Source: a virus. From it: a stretch of DNA of 37,858 nt. The stretch is taken from positions 1-37,858 of the IMG/VR virus record IMGVR_UViG_3300025520_000136, one strand, 5' to 3'. The notes below the pieces were generated by a model. That model saw nothing but the letters and a program-made list of their open reading frames with translations, made no database searches and was not told the DNA's origin. How positions within the stretch are numbered: the first letter of the stretch is position 1; each line of letters begins with the position of its first letter. A program made the translations under genes and the position numbers. This document shows positions 7,801 to 16,213 of this stretch, piece by piece.

Positions 7801-8969
7801 AGCACGATCGCGGCCAGATCGCCGCGCTGCATCGGCGTTTCATTGCGCTTGTAACCCAGCTTGCGCGTGGCGAGCGGGCGCAGCACTTGCTCGCGCGATA
7901 CGTCCTGGCTGGTCGCTGACGCCACAGAAGCGCCCCAGGCCCACTCCCGGATCGTGATTGCGCCATTGTCATCCAGCAGCCACAGCAGCGAACTGTTGCC
8001 CAGCAGCTCGTCCAGCATGGCCGCAACCGTGCTGGTATCGTCCTTTGCCACCCACCCGACCGGCGCCGGGCGCGCGGCGGAAGCAGCCGACACGCTGCCA
8101 GCGGTAAAGGCCGGGCCGCCGATGGCCTCGACCAGGCGCTGGGCGATCCCGGCCGTCGTCTCGACATAGCCGCTGCCGACTTCGCCGCGCAGATCCGCGC
8201 ACAGTTCACCAGCGGGCTGGGTCCACCATTTGACGCACGCGATCGATGGGCACGCCACGCCTCCACCGGGCGGGGCACTGGCGGCCTGAAGCGCGGCAAA
8301 GGTCGCCGCAGCGCTGCCCTGCCACGCCAGCGTGGTAAGCGCCGCCGCCGGTGCGCCCTTATCGCGAACAGCATCGAAAGCCTGCAACGGGCGGAGCGGA
8401 TCTGCATAGCAGTAGATGTTGTTCGCCGCATCGAGCGGGTCGCCGCTCAGGTTCCAGATCCGGCCCCAAACGCGGCGGCGGATCTGGCCGTCCCATTCTG
8501 CCGGGCCTTCAAGCCCGCCGGTGCCAGCGAACCGCGCGGTCAGTAGCGGCTTTTTCAGGCTGGTCGCCGGATCGGCCAGCGCGATGGTCAGTTTCCCACC
8601 CGAGGCCTTCGCATCGAGCACTTTGCCGCTGATCCGGACCGGCGGCAGCGCAGCGCCCTCACTGCCGATCCGCACCGTGATGGGGGCATCGGCCCAGACA
8701 TAGCTGGCTGTGGCCGATAGCAGCGCCTTGTTCGAAGGCGCCCATTCGATCGCGGCCGCTGCTGGCACGCTGCCCGCCGGGAACTCGCCGCCTTCATACT
8801 CCAGCGACGCGATCAGCGTCGGCAGCCCCACGACCCCGGCACGCCAGTCGGTCTGGCCGGAATAGGTATAGGGCGCGAGCGCCCCGCCGCCCGCCAGCCG
8901 GATCGTTTCGGCGATGCCGTCGGCGGCGCGGGCGGGCTGGGCCTCGACCAGGATGACTTGCGCGGGCAT
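4899..8969 (-). CDS. large tail tip / host-specificity protein with repeats, 1356 aa
   Basis: This is the gene right after the tape measure, where siphoviruses encode tail-tip and receptor-binding proteins. The N-terminal ~430 residues are a mixed beta region without obvious repeats and may attach to the tail tip. From about residue 430 to 1220 a short motif, TAAAIAGQG followed by an Ala-Thr pair, recurs eight times between longer beta-rich inserts, two of which are near-duplicates. The C-terminal ~110 residues (after the last repeat) look like a beta-sandwich of fibronectin type. The ATG overlaps the stop of the tape-measure gene. No chaperone domain or glycosidase motif was recognised. Which segment contacts the host is not decidable by eye. 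Confidence 0.75.
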   Translation of the reverse strand: MPAQVILVEAQPARAADGIAETIRLAGGGALAPYTYSGQTDWRAGVVGLPTLIASLEYEGGEFPAGSVPAAAAIEWAPSNKALLSATASYVWADAPITVRIGSEGAALPPVRISGKVLDAKASGGKLTIALADPATSLKKPLLTARFAGTGGLEGPAEWDGQIRRRVWGRIWNLSGDPLDAANNIYCYADPLRPLQAFDAVRDKGAPAAALTTLAWQGSAAATFAALQAASAPPGGGVACPSIACVKWWTQPAGELCADLRGEVGSGYVETTAGIAQRLVEAIGGPAFTAGSVSAASAARPAPVGWVAKDDTSTVAAMLDELLGNSSLLWLLDDNGAITIREWAWGASVASATSQDVSREQVLRPLATRKLGYKRNETPMQRGDLAAIVLSSEVAYLDGTSIEALKPAQPGATAGATVGGDLRLTDGNIPNQAQVITAEGTAAAIAGQGYFATQNFADWATRISGAGKPQDNATWGAISGVNLRNNADTAYLGDLDIVTAAGTAAAIAGQGPGATAVAGAVMNYAVGLGQNVLTNSAFENGSYGWEPGWYNYASFTSEHGVGLPGYSGALSTAYTRVLGTPPAGVFDSYNPSGGNPKRWWLPVSGGDRVFASALVAYHRLAYAPDLKVGWYDASGAYLTESVAASGGRNNGANGGEPGSFDRVGGFLLAPANARYARIWIRGATDGGQTDPYLFYTQMMLCRVPADQTAWPVYHDGGADLFANVTGENTAAAIAGQGPLATAPSASPYVNANITIGANGALSGAGGGSVTIGGLGYLGDLDATRGARVGLNLRNSADTAYLGDADVVTAAGTAAAIAGQGALATQSSLAYGGAYLTGFGGLAGLASVNFGSSTLLETSGGAQATLGNFKTALGTAAAFTGQSAWATYNGLAPSNVAGQIQHLEPTGYLQALRVYKPNVAYLNDVWPAEAGANVTEIRTAAAINGQSAWATYSGLVPSNVAGQVQHLQNDGNIQSLHVYKPGVAFLNDVWPAEAGANVTESRAAAAIAGQGYFATQNYAGASRLLVSGYDNIIPDGDYRDPSWWGFSGLPNVGFLAMDSYWEQNRSISFTCDRDFDFSSAYFNIEPGSVYRVRTRIWNNDAGAGWTGNFWALIHMPNVAWWSLKHGAAVNSDVGGSANAIAAIGDTGVQEFYFRATSNTMRNIQFRFKSTARGSRVDLQVMISKVPQLGKDLIKSGTATKYLVSEIETGLGTAAAIAGQGAGATANNLAQLDATAAAQLTTAYNGGVQSAAYGETIKRKIGSGGTLALSALVNCDAGGVSGSIRARIESRPYGGSWSTVATGAGSATGPSEPGGDSTSGTFTNSTGIEQVFEFRVIEVRTPSGAGGAILASQSYVTG
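5315..7655 (-). repeat. eight-copy TAAAIAGQG-type repeat inside the tail gene
   Basis: Copies lie near 5330, 5955, 6145, 6340, 6525, 6770, 7450 and 7635. Two consecutive ~192-bp units (starting near 5950 and 6142) are almost identical in both DNA and protein, sharing for example the run CTCGGTGACGTTGGCGCCAG on the plus strand at 5973 and 6165. The inserts between other copies differ greatly in length and content. It is a coding repeat, in frame throughout. Confidence 0.85.
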
Positions 8970-11900
8970 CAGTAGATCGAGGTCCGCGCAAGATTGGCCA
9001 GCTGCGAATAATCGATCTGGCCGGTGGCATAGCTGCGCGCCGCCATGCCGTTCTGGATGCCTTCCAGCAGGGCGATGATCGACGCATTCTGGTCGTTGTT
9101 CTCGTTCAGCGCGGCGTTGGTTGCAGCCAGCGCTGGGTCGCTGGCGCGCTGGGCGTCCGCAATCCGCTGGTTGGCGCGGGCAATCGTGTCGCGCGCGGTG
9201 TCCAGGATGGTCTGGCGATCCGAGGCGAAGTTGCCCGTGGTGCCGTAAGCCTCGCGGCTGACCGCATTGAGCTGCTCAAGCAGGGCCGCAAGCTTGTCCG
9301 GCGCGCCTTCATCGCCCGCATCGGCGGCGGCCTTGGCAGAGGCAATCTTGTCCAGGATCACCTGGCGCTGGTCGACGGCAGAGCCTTCGAACAACGACCC
9401 GCCGGTCATCTGTTCGATCAGGTCCTGCAACGATCCGACTTGTTCCGCCATCAGCGACTGGGTCAGCTTCAGGCGGTCCTGGGCGTTGCGCTCCTCCAGC
9501 TTGGTCAGGTCGAAGCCATACTCGCGGGCAATGCGCACGCGCTCGGCCGCCTGCCGTTCGAAATCCTTGAACTGCTTGGCCAGCTCCGCACCGATCCCGC
9601 CGATCGCGATCTCGACATCTTGCACCTTCAGCGCTTCCTTCAGCGCCTTTTCCACGTCCGAGGAGGACCGCAGAGCCTTCTGAACCGCCGCTGAGACGCC
9701 CGAAATCGCGCCATCGGCGATGGCATTGCCCAGCGCCGCCATCAGCGCCTCGCCCTCGTCCTTGCCGTTGTAGATGATGTCCGACGTCACCTTCTTGCCG
9801 GTGGTCGCCGCCGCGTTCCCGCTGGCCGACACCTTGATCCAGCCCGAATCGCGCTTGCCGATCGCGACGTTGAACGCGCCCAGGTCCGCGCCCAGCGCTT
9901 CAGCGATCCGGTCCAGCTGGTTGACCAGCGTGCCGCCCCAGCCAGACGCCTGCTTTTTCAGCTCGTCGCTGTTCCCGGCCGTCCCGGTCACCCCGGCGTT
10001 GCCCCTGGCGTCCAGCCCGATCGATGCGCCGCCCGACTTGGTCTTTTTGAACAGCCCGCCGACGAGCCCGCCCAATAGCCCACCCGCGATTGAGCCCAGC
10101 GGCCCGGCGAAGTCGCCCAGGCTTTTGAACAGCTTCGGCGCAACGTTCTTGAATGCGCTCTCGCCGAACGCGCCGCCCAGCATCGCCCCGGTGTTGCTAC
10201 CCGATTTGCCCAGCACAAACGACGACGCGGCCGAGCCGATCATCGCCCCCTTCATCATCTCAGGGAGGCTGGTTTCCAGCTTGCCCAGTGCCTGCTTGAC
10301 GGCATCCGTCAGTTGGAGAGGCAAGGCGATACCCAGACGACGCAGCATCTGGTCCGTCATGTCGACCAGCAGGTCCGCGCCGCGTCCCGCCTGCGGGGGC
10401 ACTTTCGCCTTGGCCCCGGTCACCACGATGTCGCCGTTGCCCAGCCCGTCGCCCTCGCCAGCGCCGGGCGCGGCGGCGGCCGCAGGGGCGCCAGCAATAT
10501 CAGTGCTGGCCTTGCGCACGATCGCGGCAAAGTCGGCTACGGCCTTGCCGCCATCGCCCAGCGTGCTGGCCAGCGCGTCACTGGCTTCGCGCACCTTGTC
10601 CTGCCCGGTGGCCTGCTCTTCCAGCTGGCGCAGCGTGTCGCCGAACATTGATTCGACGATCCGCTTGGACGTGATCTGGATAAAGCTGTTGCCGATCGAC
10701 GACAGGATCGCCTCGGCCGAGAACTTGCCCCGCAGCATCCCGGCCACAGTCTGCTCCAGCGCGCCGCGCATGTCATAGACCGCGTCCAGGTTGGCCTGGA
10801 TCAGCGCCCGCTGGTCGCGCAGCACCATCGACCGGCGGCGCTCGCCCTCCACGGTCGCCAGCACCGCGTCCAGCTGGGCCTCGCTGAGCGGGCCTTGCTG
10901 CTCCTGCAGCCGCAGCACGATCTTCAGCGCTTCGGCCTCGTCATAGCGGCCCGCCAGCAACAGCTTGTCAATCTCCGCGCTCTCGCGCTGGGCGGCCATG
11001 AAATCGTTGAACGGCTTGTTCAGGCTCTCCTCGATCGCCCGGCGCGCGTCGGCCATATCGGCCAGCAAGGCATCCTTGTTGACCAGCTTGCGCCGCTCGA
11101 TGTCGCTGGCGATGTCGTCCAGCTGGCGCAGGGCCTTGTTTGACCGCTCTACCGCTGCCGGGATGTCAGAGAAATCATCGCGGATGCCCGCGATCTTGGC
11201 GGCCGTATCCTCCGCAAATTCGGAGCGGGCTGCCGTGCCGCCATCGCCACGCTTCTTGCCGCTGGCTTTCCTCCGCTCGGGCTTCGCCAAACCGCCGGCC
11301 AGCTTCCCATCGTTCAGCGATTTATCAATCAGGTCGGCCGTTTTCCCGCTCAGGTCCGCAACGGCTGAGTCAATGATCGCTTGCTGCAGTTCCTGTTTAC
11401 TGACCTTCAGCGCAGAATAGTCGAGTTCCTCGGTTCGGCGCAGCGCCTCGTCTCGCGACATCCCGCCGGAGCGCACCATGCTGGCAAGGAAACCTGCTTC
11501 TGCCGCTTTACCCGCGTCTCGCGCTCCGCCGCTGTAAAGCCCGATGGCATAGCTGGACAGCGATCGGCTGCCCGCTGCGCCGAGTGTCGCCTCCGATGAC
11601 GCCCGCTTGGCCAGCGCCTCACTACGCAGATTGATCGCCATCAGCCGGGCGTTCAGCAGAAGCAGCTCGTTCTGCTCGCGAATGCGGCCGCTGGCGCCGC
11701 TGAAAATTCCTGCCAGCGCGGATTGCGCTTTGGCCAGCGAATCCGCTCCCTCCTCGGCCGCAGCGGCAGCGGCGCTGGCATCGTCCAGCGTCGTCACGAA
11801 ATTGGCCATCACCGCAATGGCAATGGTAATAGCCGCCCCGTAAGGCCCGGCCATGAAGCTGGCGAAGCCCGCCATCCGGCCACCCATCATCGACACGGCG

Positions 11901-12175
11901 GTGGCAACCTGGCCGCCTTGCGTCGCAATCACGGTGCCGATGTTTGCGCCGCCCTGCAGCATAATGGCCACGTCCTGGGCCTGTTGGCCCAGCATGAAGT
12001 ACCCGGTGCGAGCCTCCCCGGCAGAGCGGGCGACGGCAGCGCCCATTCCGGTTGCTGCTGCCTGCGCCCGCTGCGACGCGGCGGTGACCTGCTCGATCCC
12101 GTCGGCCGAGCTGCGCAGGGCGGCCGCCGCCCCCTGTCCGTCGCCCGCAATGATCAGAGAAGTCTTGAGCACCAT
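8969..12175 (-). CDS. tail tape measure protein, 1068 aa
   Basis: Length, position and composition identify the tape measure: long Ala/Glu/Lys-rich helical stretches, a hydrophobic segment at about residues 101-130 and a Gly-rich hydrophobic segment near 690-710 (GPLGSIAGGLLGGLVGG). It follows the frameshifted tail-chaperone pair, as in most long-tailed phages. The tape measure sets tail length at roughly 0.15 nm per residue, which would give a tail of about 150-160 nm. The ATG overlaps the stop of the -1 frame chaperone extension. No lysozyme or peptidase motif was seen in it. Confidence 0.9.
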   Translation of the reverse strand: MVLKTSLIIAGDGQGAAAALRSSADGIEQVTAASQRAQAAATGMGAAVARSAGEARTGYFMLGQQAQDVAIMLQGGANIGTVIATQGGQVATAVSMMGGRMAGFASFMAGPYGAAITIAIAVMANFVTTLDDASAAAAAAEEGADSLAKAQSALAGIFSGASGRIREQNELLLLNARLMAINLRSEALAKRASSEATLGAAGSRSLSSYAIGLYSGGARDAGKAAEAGFLASMVRSGGMSRDEALRRTEELDYSALKVSKQELQQAIIDSAVADLSGKTADLIDKSLNDGKLAGGLAKPERRKASGKKRGDGGTAARSEFAEDTAAKIAGIRDDFSDIPAAVERSNKALRQLDDIASDIERRKLVNKDALLADMADARRAIEESLNKPFNDFMAAQRESAEIDKLLLAGRYDEAEALKIVLRLQEQQGPLSEAQLDAVLATVEGERRRSMVLRDQRALIQANLDAVYDMRGALEQTVAGMLRGKFSAEAILSSIGNSFIQITSKRIVESMFGDTLRQLEEQATGQDKVREASDALASTLGDGGKAVADFAAIVRKASTDIAGAPAAAAAPGAGEGDGLGNGDIVVTGAKAKVPPQAGRGADLLVDMTDQMLRRLGIALPLQLTDAVKQALGKLETSLPEMMKGAMIGSAASSFVLGKSGSNTGAMLGGAFGESAFKNVAPKLFKSLGDFAGPLGSIAGGLLGGLVGGLFKKTKSGGASIGLDARGNAGVTGTAGNSDELKKQASGWGGTLVNQLDRIAEALGADLGAFNVAIGKRDSGWIKVSASGNAAATTGKKVTSDIIYNGKDEGEALMAALGNAIADGAISGVSAAVQKALRSSSDVEKALKEALKVQDVEIAIGGIGAELAKQFKDFERQAAERVRIAREYGFDLTKLEERNAQDRLKLTQSLMAEQVGSLQDLIEQMTGGSLFEGSAVDQRQVILDKIASAKAAADAGDEGAPDKLAALLEQLNAVSREAYGTTGNFASDRQTILDTARDTIARANQRIADAQRASDPALAATNAALNENNDQNASIIALLEGIQNGMAARSYATGQIDYSQLANLARTSIY

Positions 12176-12866
12176 CAGTCGGTTTCCACGATCCCGTTAA
12201 GCGCGTTCCGGGCCGCCGCTTCCATCACGCGCAGACCGGCCCAGATGTTTGGCGTGGCGTCGATCCCGCTGCCGCGCAGCCCGGCTTCGACCCCGGCGTA
12301 ATCAAGGCCCTGCCAATAGACCTGGCCTTCCATTCCCTGCGCGATTGCCCGCCACTGGGTCTGGACGGCCAGGAACGCCGACAGCGTGCCCCAGTTCTCC
12401 GCCCAGACCTCCAGATCATCGCCTACGATCTCCGCTTCCAGCGTGGCCAACACTTCGGGCGGGGCTTCAAATTCGCGGGCATCCCGCGCCGCGTCGCTCA
12501 GGTTCCGCTTGCCGCCACCCGCCCAGTGACGCGCGGCGTCCTTCAGTTTCCCAGCTTGGTCTTCGTCACGGCCTGCAGGTACGTCTGGACCAGCGCGGCC
12601 CGGACATACGGCACGGCGATCAGCTGACTGCGCAGCTCGTCCGAATAGGGCAGCGGCTGCTCGGCGTCGTCGACCAGGTCCTCGAACCCGCAGACGATCC
12701 GGGTCAGCAGCTGCTTCTGCCCTTCCAGCGTCGCGGTATCGCCCAACTCGTCCACGGGAATGACCCGGAACGTGGCGCGGAAGGTCTGCTCCTTGAAGCC
12801 GCCGTCGACCGGCGCGCAAACGGTGACGGGGTGGGTGAACTTGGGGTCTGCGGTAAACTTAAACAT
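12175..12866 (-). CDS. tail assembly chaperone, -1 frameshift product (gpGT type), about 230 aa
   Basis: The chaperone gene ends with a perfect slippery heptamer just before its stop. A -1 slip there continues into an open frame of 123 codons ending at 12175, giving a 107+123 residue fusion. The extension contains a helical region rich in Trp and Glu (VWAENWGTLSAFLAVQTQW) and resembles the DUF1799 phage family. In lambda, G and GT are made this way and load the tape measure for tail assembly. The extension has no good start codon or ribosome-binding site of its own close to the upstream stop, which supports synthesis by frameshifting. The frameshift is predicted from sequence, not observed. 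Confidence 0.75.
12528..12552 (-). promoter_or_regulatory. programmed -1 ribosomal frameshift site
   Basis: The minus strand reads GGGAAAC at 12552-12546, in the phase X-XXY-YYZ with codons GGA and AAC, and the TGA stop follows at once. A small stem-loop, GACGC/GCGTC with a three-base loop (12540-12528), starts five bases further on. Lambda uses the nearly identical GGGAAAG at its G/GT junction. Confidence 0.75.
12543..12866 (-). CDS. tail assembly chaperone, unshifted product (gpG type), 107 aa
   Basis: A small acidic protein directly downstream of the tail-tube gene and upstream of the tape measure, the standard place for the tail chaperone. It starts MFKFTADPKFTHPV and contains a VDELGDT motif typical of regulatory subunits of phage tail assembly. 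The C-terminus (TKTKLGN) is encoded by the slippery site, so a fraction of ribosomes should extend it. The family assignment rests mainly on position, size and the frameshift. Confidence 0.8.
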   Translation of the reverse strand: MFKFTADPKFTHPVTVCAPVDGGFKEQTFRATFRVIPVDELGDTATLEGQKQLLTRIVCGFEDLVDDAEQPLPYSDELRSQLIAVPYVRAALVQTYLQAVTKTKLGN

Positions 12867-12924
12867 TGGTGATCCTTCGAAGATGACAGTTGCAAAGCGG
12901 CGGAGAAGCCCGGCAGCGTGCCCT

Positions 12925-13866
12925 TTATTCCAGCGTTAGCTTCCACTGGTCGTTGCCCAGCGCGCCCGGCAGCGGGGTAAAGGTCAGCGGCCATTCCTTG
13001 ATCTTCTGCTCATTCGCCAGCGCAGTGACCCGGCCCTGCTGGGCAGAGGGAATCGCCAGTTTGACGCGCTTGGCCGCCACGGTGCCCTGGGTGATATTGA
13101 TCGCCTGCAGCGTCTGATCCTGCGCGATCTGGTACGGATTGTACGTGGTCAGCGGCACGGCCTCGACCTGGACCGACAACTGCTCCTGCTTGTCGACGAT
13201 CAGGATCGCTTCCTGGCCAACCAGCATCCGGGGTTGGACATCGTTGCCCAGGTCAAAGCTGAAGTTGCGCATGACAAACGATGTGCCGCCGATCGTAAAC
13301 ACCGGCGTGTTCGCCTTGCTGACCACCTGCGGCGCCTGCCAGGCGGTGTAGTCCGGCACCACTTTGGCCTGCTGGCTTGGCATCGTGAACAGCCCGGTCA
13401 GGGTATAGCGCATGATCGGCAACCCGTTGGCGTTCAGGGTGAATACCACGGTGCCGCGCGCGCCCAGCAGGACATAGCGGGTCGTATCGATCGCCAGATA
13501 AATCGAACCCGCCTCGTGTCCGTCGGTCACCGGGGAGTATTCCACCTTGGTCCCGGCGCTGATGACTTCTGCCACGCCGCACATGCGCAGCAGCGGCCCC
13601 CACGCGGGCGCGGTGCCCAGCGTGCCCGATCCGACCAGCTCGACATCGAATGACAGGACCGAACGCAGGTTGATCGGGATCGACGGGTCGGCCCCCATGT
13701 GCGGCCGCTCCAGGTTACGCGTCACGTCCTCGCCGTCCATCGGCGTCAGCTCGACGTTCATGGCCAGCACGGCATTGGCCAGCGCGGTCGGGACCGCGTC
13801 GGTGCCATAGGCGGTTTCGATCTTGGCCAGCAGCGTCTTGGACGCCCACTTCAACGGTTCGGGCAT
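12925..13866 (-). CDS. major tail tube protein, 313 aa
   Basis: It starts MPEPLKWASKTLLAKIETAYGTDAVP in pattern, which is characteristic of tail-tube proteins of B3/D3112-like and other siphoviral Mu relatives. The rest alternates beta strands and Gly/Asn turns as expected for a tube subunit. It sits between the tail-terminator group and the chaperone pair. No sheath gene is next to it, so the tail is probably non-contractile. The ATG overlaps the stop of the 59-residue gene (TAATG). Confidence 0.82.
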   Translation of the reverse strand: MPEPLKWASKTLLAKIETAYGTDAVPTALANAVLAMNVELTPMDGEDVTRNLERPHMGADPSIPINLRSVLSFDVELVGSGTLGTAPAWGPLLRMCGVAEVISAGTKVEYSPVTDGHEAGSIYLAIDTTRYVLLGARGTVVFTLNANGLPIMRYTLTGLFTMPSQQAKVVPDYTAWQAPQVVSKANTPVFTIGGTSFVMRNFSFDLGNDVQPRMLVGQEAILIVDKQEQLSVQVEAVPLTTYNPYQIAQDQTLQAINITQGTVAAKRVKLAIPSAQQGRVTALANEQKIKEWPLTFTPLPGALGNDQWKLTLE

Positions 13867-14045
13867 TACGCGTTCCCTTCTTTCTTGAGGCTGCCGTCAG
13901 GCATCCGGGTCCAGCTTCCGCCGCTGCTCGGCATCGCCAGTGGGGTCTGCGGCGAAGCGGCAACCGGCTGCGGCGCGGCGCCGGTGTCGGTATTGGTGTC
14001 GGTTTCAGTGGGGGCCGTCTCGGCCACCCGCGTGGTCTTTTTCAT
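13866..14045 (-). CDS. small Thr/Pro-rich tail-region protein, 59 aa
   Basis: A short gene filling the gap between the tail terminator and the tail-tube gene. It begins MKKTTRVAETAPTETDT and ends MPDGSLKKEGNA. The composition (Thr, Ala, Pro) suggests a flexible chain with a basic end. Both ends overlap neighbouring genes (ATGA upstream, TAATG downstream), and TGAGGAT sits upstream as a ribosome-binding sequence, which together support translation. Function unknown. Confidence 0.7.
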   Translation of the reverse strand: MKKTTRVAETAPTETDTNTDTGAAPQPVAASPQTPLAMPSSGGSWTRMPDGSLKKEGNA

Positions 14046-14482
14046 GCTGTGATCCTCAGTTGATCATCGAGTGCGAAATCGATCTGGAACACCAGCGCGC
14101 CGCCGGTCGCGCCGACCAGCTCCGCCTGCGCCAGAATGAAAATCCCGATTGCGTCGTCCGGTGCCCATCCGGCCACGGCCTCGATCACCGACCGCACGAT
14201 CGGCGACGCTTCATCGATCGCCCTGGCCGCCGTCGGGTCACCCGCCACCCGCACCACGATCACGACCGAAACGGTCTCCCGGAAAGACTGGACAAACATC
14301 CCGGCCCCGGCCTCTGCGCTCCCGCCAGACAGGCCAGCGGGCAGGACGTAGGCGGCGGGCGTCACCTGCGGCAGCTGGTTGCGGTCAACCACGTTGGCAA
14401 AGTCGCCAGCCGTGCCGATCCGGCCCGCCAGCGCCGTAACCTGCCCGCCGATCCGGGCGGTCACTTCCGCCAGCCGGATCAT
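14042..14482 (-). CDS. Mu gp37-like / tail terminator protein, 146 aa
   Basis: The order after the gp36-like gene, the size and the pattern (an N-terminal helix, then GGSAEAGAG, then strands in SVVIVVRVAG and a C-terminal LVFQIDFALDD) fit the Mu gp37/DUF1834 group, which caps the tail tube. A helix before residue 100 (ASPIVRSVIEAVAGW) is typical of this fold. It is coupled to both neighbours by overlaps. The family is inferred from order and pattern. Confidence 0.7.
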   Translation of the reverse strand: MIRLAEVTARIGGQVTALAGRIGTAGDFANVVDRNQLPQVTPAAYVLPAGLSGGSAEAGAGMFVQSFRETVSVVIVVRVAGDPTAARAIDEASPIVRSVIEAVAGWAPDDAIGIFILAQAELVGATGGALVFQIDFALDDQLRITA

Positions 14483-14910
14483 CAGATGAACCCCGTCAGG
14501 TTTTCCGGCGTGAACTCGCGTTCGCGGTCGATCGTGACCACGCCCGATGCGCCGCTGCTTTCCGGCTCGATCCCGGTTACCGGCAGGCGGATCACGCCCT
14601 TGGCGATGCGGTCAAGGCTGGCCAGCGCATCCTTGTAATCCTGCGCGATCTTCGGATCGGGCTCGAACATGTGCAGCTTGTAGATCGCGATCGCCTGGCC
14701 AAGGTCCGTCAACAGCGGCGGCACCTCCGCCAGTGGCAGGGCGTAACGGCCAGCCAGATAGCCATCGATCACCGCGTCCGTATCCGCCAGCGCGCGGTTG
14801 ACCACGGCGGTGTCAACGCTTCCCACAGGCGGCGCTGCCCGATCGGTGATCTGGACAAGCAGGCGCTCTCCATATCGGTCGGTCAGCTGGTCAAGGGTGA
14901 TATAGGGCAC
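14482..14910 (-). CDS. Mu gp36-like (DUF1320) head-tail connector protein, 142 aa
   Basis: The N-terminus VPYITLDQLTDRYGE is characteristic of the gp36/DUF1320 family, as is the following stretch with VVNRALADTDAVIDGYLAGRY and the helix GQAIAIYKLHM. These small proteins join head to tail, like the adaptor proteins of other phages. I chose the GTG at 14910, because the protein then begins as family members do; the only upstream ATG in frame (15039) lies inside the preceding gene. The stop overlaps the next gene's ATG. Confidence 0.82.
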   Translation of the reverse strand: MPYITLDQLTDRYGERLLVQITDRAAPPVGSVDTAVVNRALADTDAVIDGYLAGRYALPLAEVPPLLTDLGQAIAIYKLHMFEPDPKIAQDYKDALASLDRIAKGVIRLPVTGIEPESSGASGVVTIDREREFTPENLTGFI

Positions 14911-14926
14911 TGGCTGGCCGCCCCCG

Positions 14927-15286
14927 TTACTGGATTTCGGTCCGCAGGAACGGATCGTCCAGGATTTGCTGGAACAGCTCGTCGCCCAGCGCATCGGCGT
15001 CCACTTCGACCGGATCGGGTCCAAACTGGATGCCTGCACGGCGGCGGATACGCGGCGTGGCCGAACGGACCATGTAGACCCGCGCCGGGAACGGTTCTGG
15101 GGGCTGCTGGCCCTGATCCACCCCGTTCCCGTCCAGTGCGGCCTGCTCAGCCGGGACGGGCTCGGCCTGCTCGGCCTGCTCGGCCACAGCCTGCTCAGCC
15201 GCGACGGGCTCGGCCTGCTCGGTCGGGGCGGGCGAAGCGGCGGCCTTTACGGCCACCGCTTGCTTTGCGCGGGGGGTCTTAGCCAT
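14927..15286 (-). CDS. Mu gp35-like protein with Glu-Gln-Ala repeats, 119 aa
   Basis: The C-terminal half (PARVYMVRSATPRIRRRAG, then a GPDPVEVD loop) resembles Mu gp35-like proteins that follow the major capsid gene. The N-terminal half is low-complexity: a basic, Ala-rich start and then several EQAEP/AEQA repeats between residues about 20 and 50, probably disordered. The repeat is visible in DNA at about 15140-15225. It is 15 bases downstream of the capsid gene's stop on the same strand. Confidence 0.72.
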   Translation of the reverse strand: MAKTPRAKQAVAVKAAASPAPTEQAEPVAAEQAVAEQAEQAEPVPAEQAALDGNGVDQGQQPPEPFPARVYMVRSATPRIRRRAGIQFGPDPVEVDADALGDELFQQILDDPFLRTEIQ

Positions 15287-15301
15287 CGCTCAGCCCCCCC
15301 C

Positions 15302-16201
15302 TTACGCCAGCCAGGGAACGACGAGCAGCTCGGCGGTTCCCTTCCACTCGTTGGTTTCGCCGCCGGTGCCCAGTTCGCTGTTCAGCAGCTTCAGGCCAGC
15401 GCTTTCCAGCGCGGGCGGCACGACCAGCAGGTTCGGCTTGATCCCCAGCGGGCGGCCATAGTCGCCCTTCATGCCCATCAGCCCGGCGCGGCCGACGCCA
15501 TAGTTGGCGGCGTTCAGCGTCTGCTTGCTGCCCCAGGCCATCTGCCACAGGCCATAGCCAAAGTTCATGCGGGCATCGATGCCATAGCGGAACTCGTTCA
15601 GGTCGAAGACGTTGTCGTCGGTCACCTTGTCGCGCGCCACGATATCGCCGAAATCGCGGCGAACCTGCTTGATCAGCGGCTTTACCACCCGGCTCGTGTC
15701 CAGCAGGTACCAGGCCGTGCCCGAGCCGCCGTCGGTGTTGGCGACCGAGGTAACTTCGCCTGCTTCGTTCAGCACCGGATGATCGGTGTCGAAGAAGTTC
15801 TGGCCGTCATAGCAGTTCGTGGTGAACCCGGCCTTCAGCAGGTCCCAGATCATCTGCTCGGGGTCCAGCACCGCCGCTTCGCCCATGCCTTCGAACAGGG
15901 TCGAATACTGGCCCAGGTTGTCGGTTTCGATATCATCGCGGTCGACGCCGATGGTCAGTTCGAACTTCTTTTCCTTGATCGAATAGTCGGCTTCGGAAAG
16001 GTTCTGCACCACGCGCGGGCCGACCCATTCACGGACCTTCGGCAGCTTGCCCAGCCAGCCATAGCGCTGCTCCTTGGTCGCGGAGTTCACGGTCATGGCG
16101 ATGCGCGGCGACATCGGCTTGGGCGCGCCGAGCAGGCCGCGCTTCATCGCGGCCGAATAGCCGACCCGCAGCTTGTTCAGATTTTCGGTGGAAACGAGCA
16201 T
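15302..16201 (-). CDS. T: major capsid protein (Mu gpT type), 299 aa
   Basis: Length and sequence fit the Mu major head subunit family. Characteristic segments are the N-terminal NLNKLRVGYSAAM helix, the LGKLPKVREWVGPR loop near residue 50-63, a run of KKFELTIGVDRDDIETD around 78-92 and the NFFDTDHPVLN segment near 135-145. This protein forms the icosahedral shell in an HK97-type fold. It follows the protease/scaffold and decoration genes as in Mu. There is no N-terminal delta domain, in line with the use of a separate scaffold. Confidence 0.93.
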   Translation of the reverse strand: MLVSTENLNKLRVGYSAAMKRGLLGAPKPMSPRIAMTVNSATKEQRYGWLGKLPKVREWVGPRVVQNLSEADYSIKEKKFELTIGVDRDDIETDNLGQYSTLFEGMGEAAVLDPEQMIWDLLKAGFTTNCYDGQNFFDTDHPVLNEAGEVTSVANTDGGSGTAWYLLDTSRVVKPLIKQVRRDFGDIVARDKVTDDNVFDLNEFRYGIDARMNFGYGLWQMAWGSKQTLNAANYGVGRAGLMGMKGDYGRPLGIKPNLLVVPPALESAGLKLLNSELGTGGETNEWKGTAELLVVPWLA

Positions 16202-16213
16202 GTCAGCGGCTCC

